A stretch of 64,000 nt of DNA from Bacteroidaceae bacterium (GCA_017429525.1 JAFROT010000031.1:1-64000); one strand, 5' to 3'. Counted from the first letter of the stretch, positions 17,058-26,316 are shown. Made by a program: numbers and translations. Notes: generated by a model from the letters alone, not told the origin.

Positions 17058-19721
17058 ATGAATAAACTCTTCTCATATAAGTTCCTGGCCGCCCTATTCC
17101 TTTGGTACATGCTCCCTTCGCCTTTTGCGGGAGGGACAGGGGCGCAACTATTCGCACAGGTTCAGGAGCGCATCGTCAATCCCGTCATCGACTACGCACG
17201 TACGCCTCAGCAGTACTATATCGGAGGCATCACCGTAGAGGGCGTGCCCACTTATGATGACTACGTACTCATCGGACTCTCAGGTCTGGCCAAGGGACAA
17301 CGCATCAGCATCCCGGGCGAGGAAATCAGCAAAGCCATTCGACGCTACTGGAAGAACGGACTGTTCAGCAATGCTTCCATACGCGTCGACAGCCTCGTTG
17401 CCGACTCTGCCTACCTCCATATTACGCTCACCGCCCGCCCACGTATCTCTACGATCAACTACAACGGCGTCAAGAAGAGCGAACGCGAGGACCTCGAAAC
17501 CAAGCTCGGTCTCATCAAGGATGCCCAGCTCACGCCCAATATGCTCGACCGCGCACGTATCTGGGGTAAGAAATACTTCGACGACAAGGGCTTCAAGAAC
17601 GCTGAAATCCTCTTCGAGCAGAAGGACGACATCAGCCAACCAGGCTATGTCATCCTCGACGTGAACATCGACAAGAAGGAGAAAGTCAAGGTCAACAGCA
17701 TCAACGTCATCGGCAATAGTGCCCTCACGATGAAGCAGATCAAGGGTTCGCTCATCAAGAACGGTGCCTTCAAGAAGACCCATGAGCGCGGTCTCCTCAG
17801 CAGTTGGTTCCGCAGCAAGAAGTTTGTCGAGGAGAAATGGAAGGAGGACAAGGATCGCCTCATCGAGAAGTATAACGAATACGGATATCGCGACGCGCGC
17901 ATCGTTTATGACAGTGTCCTCCGCCACGACGACCGTACCGTCGACATCACCATCAAGGTCGAGGAAGGCCAAAAATACTACATCCGCAACATCGAATGGG
18001 TCGGTAACACGCTCTACACTACCGATCAACTCAACGAGCGACTTCGTATGAAGAAAGGCGACGTCTACAACCAGACGCACCTCATGAAGCGTATCAAGGA
18101 TGATGAGGATGCCATCGGCAACCTCTACTACAACCGTGGTTACCTCTTCTATAACCTCACTCCCAACGAGATTAACATCGTCGGCGACAGCGTTGACCTT
18201 GAGATGCGAATCGTCGAGAACCAGCAGGCTTACATCAACCGCGTCGTCATCACTGGCAACGACCGAGTCTACGAGAATGTCATCCGTCGCGAACTGCGCA
18301 ACAAGCCCGGCGACCTCTTCTCCAAAGCTGCTCTCGAACGTTCCTACCGCGAAATTGCCAGCATGGGACACTTCGACCCCGAAGCTATCAAATATGACCT
18401 CAAGCCCGATCCCGACAACGGCACTGTAGACCTCTCATGGGACCTCACACCAAAGTCCAACGACCAAGTCGAGTTCTCGCTTGGTTACGGACAGACGGGC
18501 GTCATCGGTAAGATCGGCCTCAAGTTCAGTAACTTCTGCCTTGCCAACCTCTTCTCCAAGAACGGGCTACGACGCGGCGTCATGCCTCAAGGTAACGGCG
18601 AGACATTCAGCATCAGCGGACAGACTAACGGACGCTACTATCAGGCCTACTCCATCAACTACCTCAATCCTTGGTTCGGCGGCAAGCGACCCAACTCGCT
18701 CTCCTTCTCGGCCTTTTTCTCCAAGCAGACCGACGTCAGCGACCGCTACTACAACTCCGCCTACTACAACTCCTATTACAACTACCTTTACGGTTACGGC
18801 TCCAACTACGGCAACTACTATGAGAACTTCTACGACCCCGATAAGTTCATCAAGGTCTATGGATTCTCGCTCGGATGGGGTAAGCGCCTCAACTGGCCTG
18901 ATGACTACTTCACCCTCTCGGCCGACCTCAGCTACACCCGCTACAGCCTCAAGGACTGGGAGTACTTCATGATCTCCAACGGCAACTGCAACAACATCAG
19001 CCTCAACATCAATGTCGCCCGTACCTCTACCGACAACCAAATCTACCCGCGTCGTGGTTCAGAGTTCCTCTTCTCGGTCAGCCTTACGCCGCCTTACTCC
19101 CTCTGGGACGGCCGCGACTATGGCAACCTTGCCAACAACCCGCAGGCCAGCACTTATCAGGACGACCTCAAAAAGAAATATCAGTTCATCGAGTATCACA
19201 AGTGGAAATTCAAGAGCCGCACCTTCACCGCGCTCACGGGCCATGACAAGTGCCCCGTCCTCATGACGCGCGTCGAGTTCGGTATCCTCGGCCACTACAA
19301 CAAGAACAAGCGCTCACCCTTCGAGACCTTCTACGTCGGCGGCGACGGTATGAGCGGCTACTCCTACAACTACGCGACCGAGACCATCGGTCTGCGCGGC
19401 TACGACAACGGTTCGCTTACCCCCCGTGGCTATACAGGTTATGCCTACGATCGATTCACGCTCGAGTTGCGCTACCCCTTCATCCTCGGCAACTCCACCA
19501 ACATCTACGGCCTGGCATTCGTTGAGGGTGGTAACGCCTGGAACTCCATCAAGGACTTCAACCCCTTCGACATGAAACGCTCGGCAGGTGCAGGTGTGCG
19601 CATCTTCCTTCCCATGGTCGGCTTGCTCGGTATTGACTGGGCTTACGGCTTCGACAAAGTATTCGGCAGCAAGACCTACGGAGGCAGCCAATTCCACTTC
19701 ATCCTCGGTCAAGAGTTCTAA
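17058..19721 (+). CDS. bamA: Outer-membrane protein assembly factor BamA (Omp85)
   Basis: At 887 residues this has a signal-like N-terminus, about five POTRA domains (about 45-455, e.g. YYIGGITVEGVPTYDDYVL) and a 16-strand barrel to the C-terminus. The barrel carries the lid-lock motif LRGYDNG near residue 780 and ends in aromatic QFHFILGQEF. It inserts beta-barrel proteins into the outer membrane. The barrel contains a remarkable Tyr/Asn-rich stretch (about residues 555-595, including YYNSAYYNSYYNYLYGYG), probably a surface loop. It follows uppS by 3 nt and precedes the Skp paralogues, its usual chaperone partners. Confidence 0.95.
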   Translation: MNKLFSYKFLAALFLWYMLPSPFAGGTGAQLFAQVQERIVNPVIDYARTPQQYYIGGITVEGVPTYDDYVLIGLSGLAKGQRISIPGEEISKAIRRYWKNGLFSNASIRVDSLVADSAYLHITLTARPRISTINYNGVKKSEREDLETKLGLIKDAQLTPNMLDRARIWGKKYFDDKGFKNAEILFEQKDDISQPGYVILDVNIDKKEKVKVNSINVIGNSALTMKQIKGSLIKNGAFKKTHERGLLSSWFRSKKFVEEKWKEDKDRLIEKYNEYGYRDARIVYDSVLRHDDRTVDITIKVEEGQKYYIRNIEWVGNTLYTTDQLNERLRMKKGDVYNQTHLMKRIKDDEDAIGNLYYNRGYLFYNLTPNEINIVGDSVDLEMRIVENQQAYINRVVITGNDRVYENVIRRELRNKPGDLFSKAALERSYREIASMGHFDPEAIKYDLKPDPDNGTVDLSWDLTPKSNDQVEFSLGYGQTGVIGKIGLKFSNFCLANLFSKNGLRRGVMPQGNGETFSISGQTNGRYYQAYSINYLNPWFGGKRPNSLSFSAFFSKQTDVSDRYYNSAYYNSYYNYLYGYGSNYGNYYENFYDPDKFIKVYGFSLGWGKRLNWPDDYFTLSADLSYTRYSLKDWEYFMISNGNCNNISLNINVARTSTDNQIYPRRGSEFLFSVSLTPPYSLWDGRDYGNLANNPQASTYQDDLKKKYQFIEYHKWKFKSRTFTALTGHDKCPVLMTRVEFGILGHYNKNKRSPFETFYVGGDGMSGYSYNYATETIGLRGYDNGSLTPRGYTGYAYDRFTLELRYPFILGNSTNIYGLAFVEGGNAWNSIKDFNPFDMKRSAGAGVRIFLPMVGLLGIDWAYGFDKVFGSKTYGGSQFHFILGQEF

Positions 19722-19863
19722 TCCAATAGCCATTTTAAACCCCTCTGTAAAAAAAGAGTCCTATTAGCAAATCACACATTCGGGCTATGGTATAAGCAAC
19801 CAGCCCTATTCACTATGCTGCGACAGACGCAGCCATCATCCAACCTCAAACAATCAAACGACA

Positions 19864-20391
19864 ATGAAAAAACTACTCACTATCTCGCTCCTCGCAGCCT
19901 GTGCCCTCCTTGGCACAAGTCTGCCTGCCTCCGCACAGAAGTTCGTGCTCATCGACATGGAATATATATTAAAGAACGTGCCCGCGTACGAGCGCGCGAA
20001 CGAGCAGCTCAACCAGATCTCCCGTAAATGGCAGGCTGAGGTTGAAGCTCTTGCAGCCGAAGCACAGCAACTCTACAAAACCTACCAGAGCGAAGCTGTC
20101 TTCCTCAGCGCTGAACAGAAGACCGAGCGCGAAGGTGCCATCGTAGCCAAGGAGAAGGAAGCCGCCGAACTCAAGAAGAAATACTTCGGTCCCGAAGGCG
20201 AACTCTTCAAGAAGCGTGAGAGCCTCATGACGCCTATCAACGACGAAATATACACCGCCGTCAAAGACATCTGCGAAGCCAAGGGCTATAGCCTTGTACT
20301 CGACCGTGCTTCAGACGCTGGCATCATCTTCGCCTCACCCAAGATTGACATCTCCAGCGAGGTCCTCCAGAAGATGGGCTACGGCTACTAA
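19864..20391 (+). CDS. OmpH/Skp-family periplasmic chaperone, paralogue 1
   Basis: This 175-residue protein has a signal peptide (ends PASAQ), then the Skp core KFVLIDMEYILKNVPAYERA and a long charged coiled coil. The C-terminal strand region is KGYSLVLDRASDAGIIF. Skp trimers hold unfolded outer-membrane proteins for BamA. It lies 142 nt downstream of bamA. No own promoter box was seen. It is the first of three tandem paralogues and has the longest tail after the conserved strand. Confidence 0.9.
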   Translation: MKKLLTISLLAACALLGTSLPASAQKFVLIDMEYILKNVPAYERANEQLNQISRKWQAEVEALAAEAQQLYKTYQSEAVFLSAEQKTEREGAIVAKEKEAAELKKKYFGPEGELFKKRESLMTPINDEIYTAVKDICEAKGYSLVLDRASDAGIIFASPKIDISSEVLQKMGYGY

Positions 20392-20560
20392 CCCCTGCCT
20401 TTCCTCGCAACTGTGCCTTCCACGCGTAGCATTTACCCACAGCCGCAATGCCCTCTCCCCATTAGGCTATCACCCGCGGCTGCAGCGCCCTCGCCTTCAA
20501 GCGAGAGCCTTCTCCATCCTAAAAACAAATAACAAAACAATAATTAAAACCCATTAACAA

Positions 20561-21058
20561 ATGAAAAAAATCCTATTCGCAGCCCTCATGCTGCTCGCAC
20601 CGCTGACCATGTCAGCTCAGAAATTCGGCCACTTCAACTCCAATGAAATCGTGCCGTCAATGCCCGAGTACACTACTGCTCAAAACGAGATCCAAGCGCT
20701 CAGCAAACAATATGAGGATGACCTCAAGCGTATGCAGGACGAGTTCCAGAAGAAGAGCGAAGAATTCGAGAAAGAGCAAGCTAACCTCCTCGACAACGTC
20801 CGCCAGCGTCGCCAGCAAGAGCTCCAGGACCTCTACCAGCGCCTTGATCAGACCTACAGAGATAACCAGCAGGCCCTCCAGAAAGCTACTGCTGAGAAGA
20901 TGCAAGCCATCTCCGAGAAGATTTCCACTGCTGTCAAGCAGATTGGTGAGGCTGGTGGCTACGTCTACATCATGGATGTCACTTCCGGCATCCCCTACAT
21001 CAGCACCAAGCTCAGCACCGACATCACCGCTGACCTCAAGAAAGCTCTTGGCATCTAA
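20561..21058 (+). CDS. OmpH/Skp-family periplasmic chaperone, paralogue 2
   Basis: This 165-residue protein has a signal peptide ending TMSAQ, then KFGHFNSNEIVPSMPEYTTA and a coiled coil rich in Gln, Glu and Lys (about 45-120). The C-terminal strand is GGYVYIMDVTSGIPYIS. It is closest in layout to classical Skp. A terminator hairpin with a T-run follows at 21074-21135. Confidence 0.9.
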   Translation: MKKILFAALMLLAPLTMSAQKFGHFNSNEIVPSMPEYTTAQNEIQALSKQYEDDLKRMQDEFQKKSEEFEKEQANLLDNVRQRRQQELQDLYQRLDQTYRDNQQALQKATAEKMQAISEKISTAVKQIGEAGGYVYIMDVTSGIPYISTKLSTDITADLKKALGI

Positions 21059-21073
21059 TCGCTGATAACCTTT

Positions 21074-21135
21074 AGGTTCAAGTCTTGCATGGGTCGCACA
21101 CCAGCAGCCCGCAGCAGGACTTGAACCTCTTTTTT
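21074..21135 (+). terminator. Intrinsic terminator after Skp paralogue 2
   Basis: AGGTTCAAGTC (21074-21084) and GACTTGAACCT (21118-21128) pair perfectly, followed by a T-rich run to 21135. It separates paralogue 2 from paralogue 3, so the third gene may be read only partly through or from its own weak promoter. Confidence 0.8.
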
Positions 21136-21165
21136 ACAACCTTCATCCCCAACGCTCGATCACCC

Positions 21166-21792
21166 ATGAAAGGAATCCTCTTCACTCTCACCGCAGCCCT
21201 GCTTGCCGTTGCCTCGCTCAATGCTCAAGAGCCTACGCAACAAGCCACTACACAGACAGCCGAGCAGGCACCCGTAGCCAATCCCGCACCCGCCGTACCC
21301 GCTAACCAAGCGGCCGTGCGCGTTCCACAGTTCGGTTACCTCAGCTACAACGAGGTTTACAAGCAGATGCCTGAGTACAAGAAGGCATGCGACGACTTCG
21401 CTGCCCTCAAGGCTAAGTACGACGCCGAGGCAACACGAGCTGAGGACGAGTTCCAGCGTAAGTTCGCCGAGTTCCTCAACGGACAGAAGGACTTCCCGCA
21501 GAGCATCATGCTCAAGCGGCAGGCTGAGTTGCAGGACCTCATGGAGAAGAGCGTCACCTTCCGCAAGGAGACACAGCGCCTCCTCGCCGATGCCGAAGCA
21601 CAGCTACAGGCGCCTGTCACTGAGCGCCTCAACCAGGTCATCTACAGCGTGGCCGGTCAGCTCGGACTCATCTTCGTCCTTAATACCGACGGCAACGCCG
21701 TACCCTTCGTACATCCCCAGGTCGGTGTCAACATCACCGAACCTGTTCTACGTGCCCTCGGCATCACACCCCAACCTGCCAACCAGAACTAA
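21166..21792 (+). CDS. OmpH/Skp-family periplasmic chaperone, paralogue 3, with Ala/Pro/Gln linker
   Basis: This 208-residue protein (ATG at 21166, just before a signal peptide ending SLNAQ) has a 35-residue low-complexity linker rich in Ala, Pro, Gln and Thr, then the Skp core (VPQFGYLSYNEVYKQMPEYK), a coiled coil and the terminal strand GLIFVLNTDGNAVPFV. I chose this start because the longer upstream frame runs through the terminator hairpin. The linker is absent from the other two paralogues. A second hairpin at 21840-21868 closes the run. Confidence 0.85.
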   Translation: MKGILFTLTAALLAVASLNAQEPTQQATTQTAEQAPVANPAPAVPANQAAVRVPQFGYLSYNEVYKQMPEYKKACDDFAALKAKYDAEATRAEDEFQRKFAEFLNGQKDFPQSIMLKRQAELQDLMEKSVTFRKETQRLLADAEAQLQAPVTERLNQVIYSVAGQLGLIFVLNTDGNAVPFVHPQVGVNITEPVLRALGITPQPANQN

Positions 21793-21839
21793 ACGGCACA
21801 CCCTTAAGGCCGCTGATGATCTCTATCCAATCATCACGC

Positions 21840-21868
21840 AAGCCCTGCAGCAAGTCGCTGCGGGGCTT
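21840..21868 (+). terminator. Hairpin after Skp paralogue 3
   Basis: AAGCCCTGCAGC and GCTGCGGGGCTT form a 12-bp stem (one T.G pair) with loop AAGTC, about 48 nt after the stop. Confidence 0.65.
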
Positions 21869-21927
21869 CGTTGTATAGATGACAGCCAAAAAACATACAA
21901 ATTCATTGCGCGTTAAAAAATTATCCG

Positions 21928-21935
21928 TACCTTTG
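21928..21935 (+). promoter_or_regulatory. -7 box TACCTTTG upstream of metY
   Basis: A perfect TAnnTTTG, 23 nt before the metY start. Confidence 0.75.
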
Positions 21936-21958
21936 CATCGTCAAAAAAACGGAATACA

Positions 21959-23236
21959 ATGAAAAAGAACTTAGAGACACTATGTATTCATGGCGGCTGG
22001 CACCCCACGAAGGGCGAGCCTCAGCAGTTGCCTATCTATCAGAGCACGACATTCAAGTACGACACAAGCGAGCAGATGGCCCGCCTCTTCGACCTGAAGG
22101 ACGAGGGCTATTTCTATACACGCCTACAGAACCCCACCAATGATGCGGTTGCCGCTAAGATCAACGCCCTTGAAGGAGGCGTAGGTTGCGTGCTGACTTC
22201 TTCGGGGCAGGCAGCCAACTTCTATGCCGTATTCAATATCTGTCAGGCTGGCGATCATTTCGTGACCTCAAACACCATCTACGGCGGCACGTTCAATCTC
22301 TTCGGCGTGACGATGAAGAAGTTGGGCATCGAATGTACGTTCGTTGACCCCGACTGGGACGACGAGCGCATCCATGCAGCATTCCGTCCCAACACGAAGT
22401 GTCTGTTCGGCGAGACCATCTCCAATCCAGGCGGTAATGTGTTCGACATCGAGCGCTTCGCCCGCATCGCACATGAGCATGGCGTGCCCCTCATCGTGGA
22501 CAACACATTCGCTACGCCCATCAACTGCCGTCCCTTTGAATGGGGTTGCGACATTGTGACACATTCCACGACGAAGTATATGGACGGTCATGCTACGCAG
22601 GTTGGCGGTGCTATTGTGGACAGCGGAAACTTCGACTGGGATGCCTACGCCGATAAGTTCCCAGGCCTCTGCACGCCCGACGAGAGCTATCACGGTCTCA
22701 CTTACACAAAGGCTTTCGGCAAGAAAGCTTACGCCACGAAACTTGTCTCCCAGTTGATGCGCGACCTCGGTTCCATCCCCTCGCCACAGAACAGTTTCCT
22801 GCTGAACCTCGGCCTTGAGACGCTGCACCTTCGTATGCCTCGCCACTGCGAGAACGCACAGCGTGTAGCCGAATGGCTGGAGGCGAATCCTCGTGTGGCT
22901 TGGGTGAACTACTGTGGTCTGCCCTCCAACAAATACCATGCGCTGGCGCAGAAATACCTGCCAAACGGCTCCTGCGGCGTCATCGCCTTCGGACTGAAAG
23001 GTACGCGCGAGGATGCCATTCGCTTCATGGACAATCTGGACTTCGTGTCGATTGTCACGCATGTAGCCGACGCCCGCACCTGCGTCCTCCATCCGGCCAG
23101 CCATACACACCGTCAGCTCTCAGACGAGCAACTGCTCGAAGCAGGTGTAGCGCCCGACCTGATCCGCCTGAGCGTAGGTCTGGAGAATGTCGACGACATC
23201 ATTGCCGACCTGCAGCAGGCGATGGATAGAATGTAA
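21959..23236 (+). CDS. metY: O-acetylhomoserine sulfhydrylase (Cys/Met metabolism PLP enzyme)
   Basis: This 425-residue member of the gamma-family of PLP enzymes has the N-terminal TLCIHGGWHPTKGEPQQLPI, the GYFYTRLQNPTND substrate loop and the PLP lysine in HSTTKYMDGH near residue 205. MetY joins O-acetylhomoserine and sulfide to make homocysteine. It has its own promoter. cysE, another O-acetyl-ester sulfur-assimilation gene, lies two genes downstream. A related gamma-family activity is possible, but length and the N-terminal motif favour MetY. Confidence 0.88.
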   Translation: MKKNLETLCIHGGWHPTKGEPQQLPIYQSTTFKYDTSEQMARLFDLKDEGYFYTRLQNPTNDAVAAKINALEGGVGCVLTSSGQAANFYAVFNICQAGDHFVTSNTIYGGTFNLFGVTMKKLGIECTFVDPDWDDERIHAAFRPNTKCLFGETISNPGGNVFDIERFARIAHEHGVPLIVDNTFATPINCRPFEWGCDIVTHSTTKYMDGHATQVGGAIVDSGNFDWDAYADKFPGLCTPDESYHGLTYTKAFGKKAYATKLVSQLMRDLGSIPSPQNSFLLNLGLETLHLRMPRHCENAQRVAEWLEANPRVAWVNYCGLPSNKYHALAQKYLPNGSCGVIAFGLKGTREDAIRFMDNLDFVSIVTHVADARTCVLHPASHTHRQLSDEQLLEAGVAPDLIRLSVGLENVDDIIADLQQAMDRM

Positions 23237-23250
23237 GCTAAGACTTTTGT

Positions 23251-24183
23251 ATGGCAATGAACGAGCTCACATACGCCGTCATCGGCACGGGTGCTATTGG
23301 CGGCTATTATGGTGCTAAGCTGGCACATGCAGGGCACAACGTACATTTCCTGTTGCACAGCGACTACGAGCACGTCCGTCAACACGGGCTGAAGGTCAGC
23401 TCGTGCGATGGTGACTTCGAGCTTCAGAATGTGCAAGCCTATGCCGACACGCACGCGATGCCGCAAGCAGACGTCGTACTGGTCGGGTTGAAGTCCACCA
23501 ACCAGCACTTACTGCGTAGCTTGCTGCCTCCTCTGCTGAAGGACGACACCGTGGTTGTGCTTATCCAGAATGGCATCGGGCTGGAAGCCGACGTGCAGTC
23601 GTGGTTCCCTCATCTTCGGCTCGCCGCCGGCCTCGCATTCATCTGTTCTGCCAAGACGGCGCCCGGACACGTTCGCCATCAGTGCTATGGTAGCATCAAT
23701 ATCGGCAATTACTCCTGCCCGGACAAAGAGCGAATAAATGCAATTTTGGCCGATTTCATCGATTCAGGCATCGATGCTCACGAGGTTGAATACGCTGAGG
23801 CACGCTGGAAGAAAGCCGTGTGGAATATGCCGTTCAACGGGATGACCGTGGCGCTGCACACGCAGACCGACCGGCTGCTGTCCTGCCCCTCAACTCGACA
23901 ACTCATCTACGAGCAGATGATGGAGGTCATCCATGCAGCCAATGCTCTCGGCATTGAGGGGCTGGACGAATCATTCGCCCAGAAAATGATGGAGATGACA
24001 GATGTCATGGTGCCCTATTCACCGAGCATGCGCCTCGACTTTGACTTCAGGCGCCCTATGGAGATTGATTATATCTACACCCGTCCGATAGACGAAGCAC
24101 GCCGTGTTGGTGCAGAGATGCCTCGATTGCAGATGCTGGAACGCGAGCTAAGGTTCTTAGAGAACAGCGGCCAGAGAGACTAG
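23251..24183 (+). CDS. panE: 2-dehydropantoate 2-reductase-like protein
   Basis: This 310-residue protein has the NADPH Rossmann motif GTGAIGGYYGAKLAHAG, VLVGLKSTNQHL, VLIQNGIGLEADV and the C-terminal domain with the conserved KAVWNMPFNGMTV, matching ketopantoate reductases (vitamin B5 and CoA pathway). It begins 14 nt after metY and is probably co-transcribed. Many bacteria carry PanE paralogues of unknown substrate, so the exact reaction is inferred. The first Met or the one two codons later could be the start. The stop codon lies within a 9-nt-period repeat. Confidence 0.8.
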   Translation: MAMNELTYAVIGTGAIGGYYGAKLAHAGHNVHFLLHSDYEHVRQHGLKVSSCDGDFELQNVQAYADTHAMPQADVVLVGLKSTNQHLLRSLLPPLLKDDTVVVLIQNGIGLEADVQSWFPHLRLAAGLAFICSAKTAPGHVRHQCYGSINIGNYSCPDKERINAILADFIDSGIDAHEVEYAEARWKKAVWNMPFNGMTVALHTQTDRLLSCPSTRQLIYEQMMEVIHAANALGIEGLDESFAQKMMEMTDVMVPYSPSMRLDFDFRRPMEIDYIYTRPIDEARRVGAEMPRLQMLERELRFLENSGQRD

Positions 24184-24232
24184 AGGTTCTAGAAGATCTA
24201 GAGAATCTATAAGTTCTAGAGAATCTATAGAA
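24180..24232. repeat. 9-nt-period repeat between panE-like gene and HD hydrolase gene
   Basis: The spacer is built of nine-base words around TCTAGA: GTTCTAGAA, GATCTAGAG, AATCTATAA, GTTCTAGAG, AATCTATAG. The array includes the panE-like stop codon and ends just before the next gene. Confidence 0.75.
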
Positions 24233-24246
24233 GCACGAAGACAAGG

Positions 24247-24870
24247 ATGAACAAAGCATTGAAGGACTACGTCGAGCAGGATATTCTACCACGATACGAC
24301 CATTTTGACAAGGCACATCGGCGCGACCACGCGCAGATGGTGATTGATCAGAGCCTGGAACTGGCAAAGACGCTGGACGTGGATGTCAATATGGTCTATG
24401 CCATCGCGGCCTACCATGATACGGGCCTGTGCGAAGGACGTGAGCACCACCATGAGGTTTCTGGACGCATCATCCGTGGCGACGAACACCTGCGGGAGTG
24501 GTTCACCGACGAACAGATAGAAGTGATGGCAGAGGCGGCTGAAGACCACCGCGCCTCAACCAACCATGCCCCGCGCTCGATCTATGGGCGGATTGTAGCT
24601 GAGGCCGACCGCTTCATCGAGCCCGCGACCATCATTGAGCGGACCATCCAATATGGCCTTGACCACTACCCCGAGCTGAGTCGCGAGCAGCACTACGAAC
24701 GTATGGTGGCACACTTGCGTGAGAAATACGGGCGTGGCGGCTATCTCCATCTGTGGTTTGACCACTCGCCCAATGCCGAACGGTTGGAGCTACTGCGACA
24801 GATGATTGATGCTGAAGAGCCCTTACGCCAATGGTTTGAGAAAACGTTCGACGAGATGAGAGCACAATAA
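24247..24870 (+). CDS. HD-domain phosphohydrolase
   Basis: This 207-residue protein has an HD domain: first His in KAHRRDHAQMV, the HD doublet in AAYHDTGLCE, a later His pair in REHHHEV and Asp in EAEDHRAS/EADRF. These give the metal-binding set of phosphohydrolases acting on nucleotides. No extra domain shows a substrate. It is cytoplasmic, follows the panE-like gene by about 60 nt and is probably in the metY transcript. Confidence 0.8.
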   Translation: MNKALKDYVEQDILPRYDHFDKAHRRDHAQMVIDQSLELAKTLDVDVNMVYAIAAYHDTGLCEGREHHHEVSGRIIRGDEHLREWFTDEQIEVMAEAAEDHRASTNHAPRSIYGRIVAEADRFIEPATIIERTIQYGLDHYPELSREQHYERMVAHLREKYGRGGYLHLWFDHSPNAERLELLRQMIDAEEPLRQWFEKTFDEMRAQ

Positions 24871-24953
24871 AGGTTCGCGCACCAAAAAAACTCAAAAAAC
24901 GGCGATTTCATCAAATATTTTGGCAAAACTGGCCGCATATCGGTTATTATTCG

Positions 24954-24961
24954 TACCTTTG
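24954..24961 (+). promoter_or_regulatory. -7 box TACCTTTG upstream of cysE
   Basis: A perfect TAnnTTTG, 27 nt before the ATG at 24989. It supports that start over an upstream in-frame one at 24920. Confidence 0.75.
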
Positions 24962-24988
24962 CAGCTGAAAAGAAAAAAGGATAGCACT

Positions 24989-25909
24989 ATGAGACGTTCA
25001 ACACAAACCCTTCTGACAACAATAGCCACGGAGCTGTCCAGCGCCGAGTCGCTGTGCGGCCTGTTTCACGAGCACCGTGACGGCGACCCTCTGCCCTCAC
25101 AGCCCGAACTGGCCGAGGCAATGGACCTCTGTCGCAGTATCCTCTTCCCAGGTTTCTACGGGAAAAGCAATGTGAACGAGCAGAACCTGGTGTTTCACAT
25201 CGGTGTGGCGTTGGAGCGTCTCTATGTTTTGTTGTGCGAACAGATACAAGCCGGACTCTGCTTCGCTACAGGTTGGAGCGAAGTCGAAGCCTATGGCGAG
25301 AGCTACACGTCGGCACAAGATACGCGCAAGCATAAGGCCTCGGAACTGGCACGTCAATTCGTAAAGAAACTGCCTCAGTTGCGCCAGACGCTGGCCACGG
25401 ACGTGGAGGCCGCTTACTTAGGCGATCCCGCCGCCGAGACCTACGGCGAAGTCATCTCATGCTACCCTATCATCAAAGCCATCACCAACTACCGTATCGC
25501 CCACGAACTCTTGCAGTTAGGCGTGCCGCTCATACCTCGCATCATCACCGAGATGGCTCACTCCGAGACGGGTATCGACATCCATCCGGCAGCGACTATT
25601 GGCCATCACTTCACCATCGACCATGGAACAGGCGTCGTCGTAGGGGCCACCTGTATCATCGGCAACAACGTGAAGCTGTACCAAGGCGTGACGCTCGGAG
25701 CGAAGAGTTTCCCCGTGGACGATAAAGGCAACCCCATCAAGGGCATTCCCCGCCATCCCATCCTCGAGGATGGTGTCATCGTCTACGCCAACTCCACCAT
25801 CTTAGGACGCATCACGATAGGCCGCGGCGCAGTTATCGGTGGTAATATCTGGGTGACAGAGGATGTGGCGCCTGGCGCACGTATCCTGCAGAACAAGTAT
25901 TGTCACTGA
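24989..25909 (+). CDS. cysE: Serine O-acetyltransferase (EpsC/CysE type)
   Basis: This 306-residue protein has an N-terminal helical region (about 1-175) and a left-handed beta-helix acetyltransferase domain with GIDIHPAATIGHHFTIDHGT, VVVGATCIIGNNVKLYQGVT and the C-terminal cap. The catalytic His/Asp pair is in FTIDHG. It makes O-acetylserine for cysteine synthesis. The ATG at 24989 lies downstream of the promoter box; the upstream frame does not resemble the family. A hairpin with a T-rich tail at 25935-25990 follows. Confidence 0.92.
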   Translation: MRRSTQTLLTTIATELSSAESLCGLFHEHRDGDPLPSQPELAEAMDLCRSILFPGFYGKSNVNEQNLVFHIGVALERLYVLLCEQIQAGLCFATGWSEVEAYGESYTSAQDTRKHKASELARQFVKKLPQLRQTLATDVEAAYLGDPAAETYGEVISCYPIIKAITNYRIAHELLQLGVPLIPRIITEMAHSETGIDIHPAATIGHHFTIDHGTGVVVGATCIIGNNVKLYQGVTLGAKSFPVDDKGNPIKGIPRHPILEDGVIVYANSTILGRITIGRGAVIGGNIWVTEDVAPGARILQNKYCH

Positions 25910-25934
25910 TTCGACTGTTAATTTCACAGCGGGA

Positions 25935-25990
25935 AAATAGGCAATGAAACAGGAGACATTGCCTCAACTTTTGATGACATTTGCCTATTT
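25935..25990 (+). terminator. Nested hairpin after cysE
   Basis: AAATAGGCAA (25935-25944) pairs perfectly with TTGCCTATTT (25981-25990), followed by TTAAC. An alternative inner pairing AGGCAATG (25939-25946) with CATTGCCT (25957-25964) is mutually exclusive. Confidence 0.6.
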
Positions 25991-26142
25991 TTAACGACAT
26001 TTTCGGCGTTTTTGAAGCACAAACTACACTTTTACACCCTAAATAGCACTCAAACTACACTGTTTTTGAGCACACTATTCTACTGATAATCACTCGAATG
26101 AACACAAAAGAGTGCTAAAGTGTAGGTGTTTCAAAAACTTTT

Positions 26143-26160
26143 TACGTGCGCGTGCGCGTG
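26143..26160. repeat. Alternating purine/pyrimidine tract
   Basis: Eighteen bases (TACGTGCGCGTGCGCGTG) alternate strictly between pyrimidine and purine, preceded by TTTT. Such tracts can adopt Z-DNA under supercoiling. A similar tract occurs at 43415-43442 in the opposite orientation. Confidence 0.7.
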
Positions 26161-26290
26161 AGGAGATGTATAGGGGACGAGAATATGTTAAGGGGAGAAC
26201 AGGGACAACGCGACTGGACAACAGGGGAGAATGCTCTGGTCGTGAAGCGTACGTCATCGGGAGGACTTCATGAATTGATATAGAGAACTT

Positions 26291-26316
26291 CGTTATTCGG
26301 TCGCGACCGAATAACG
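26291..26316. repeat. 26-nt perfect palindrome
   Basis: CGTTATTCGGTCG is followed immediately by its exact reverse complement CGACCGAATAACG. With no loop it is a poor terminator and a better candidate for a dimeric protein-binding site or cruciform. Confidence 0.85.

Noticed and set aside
17280-18371. Long minus-strand frame antisense to bamA
   Set aside because: Its composition (Val/Asp/Leu repeats) is the mirror of GC-rich codon use in bamA, which has clear POTRA domains.
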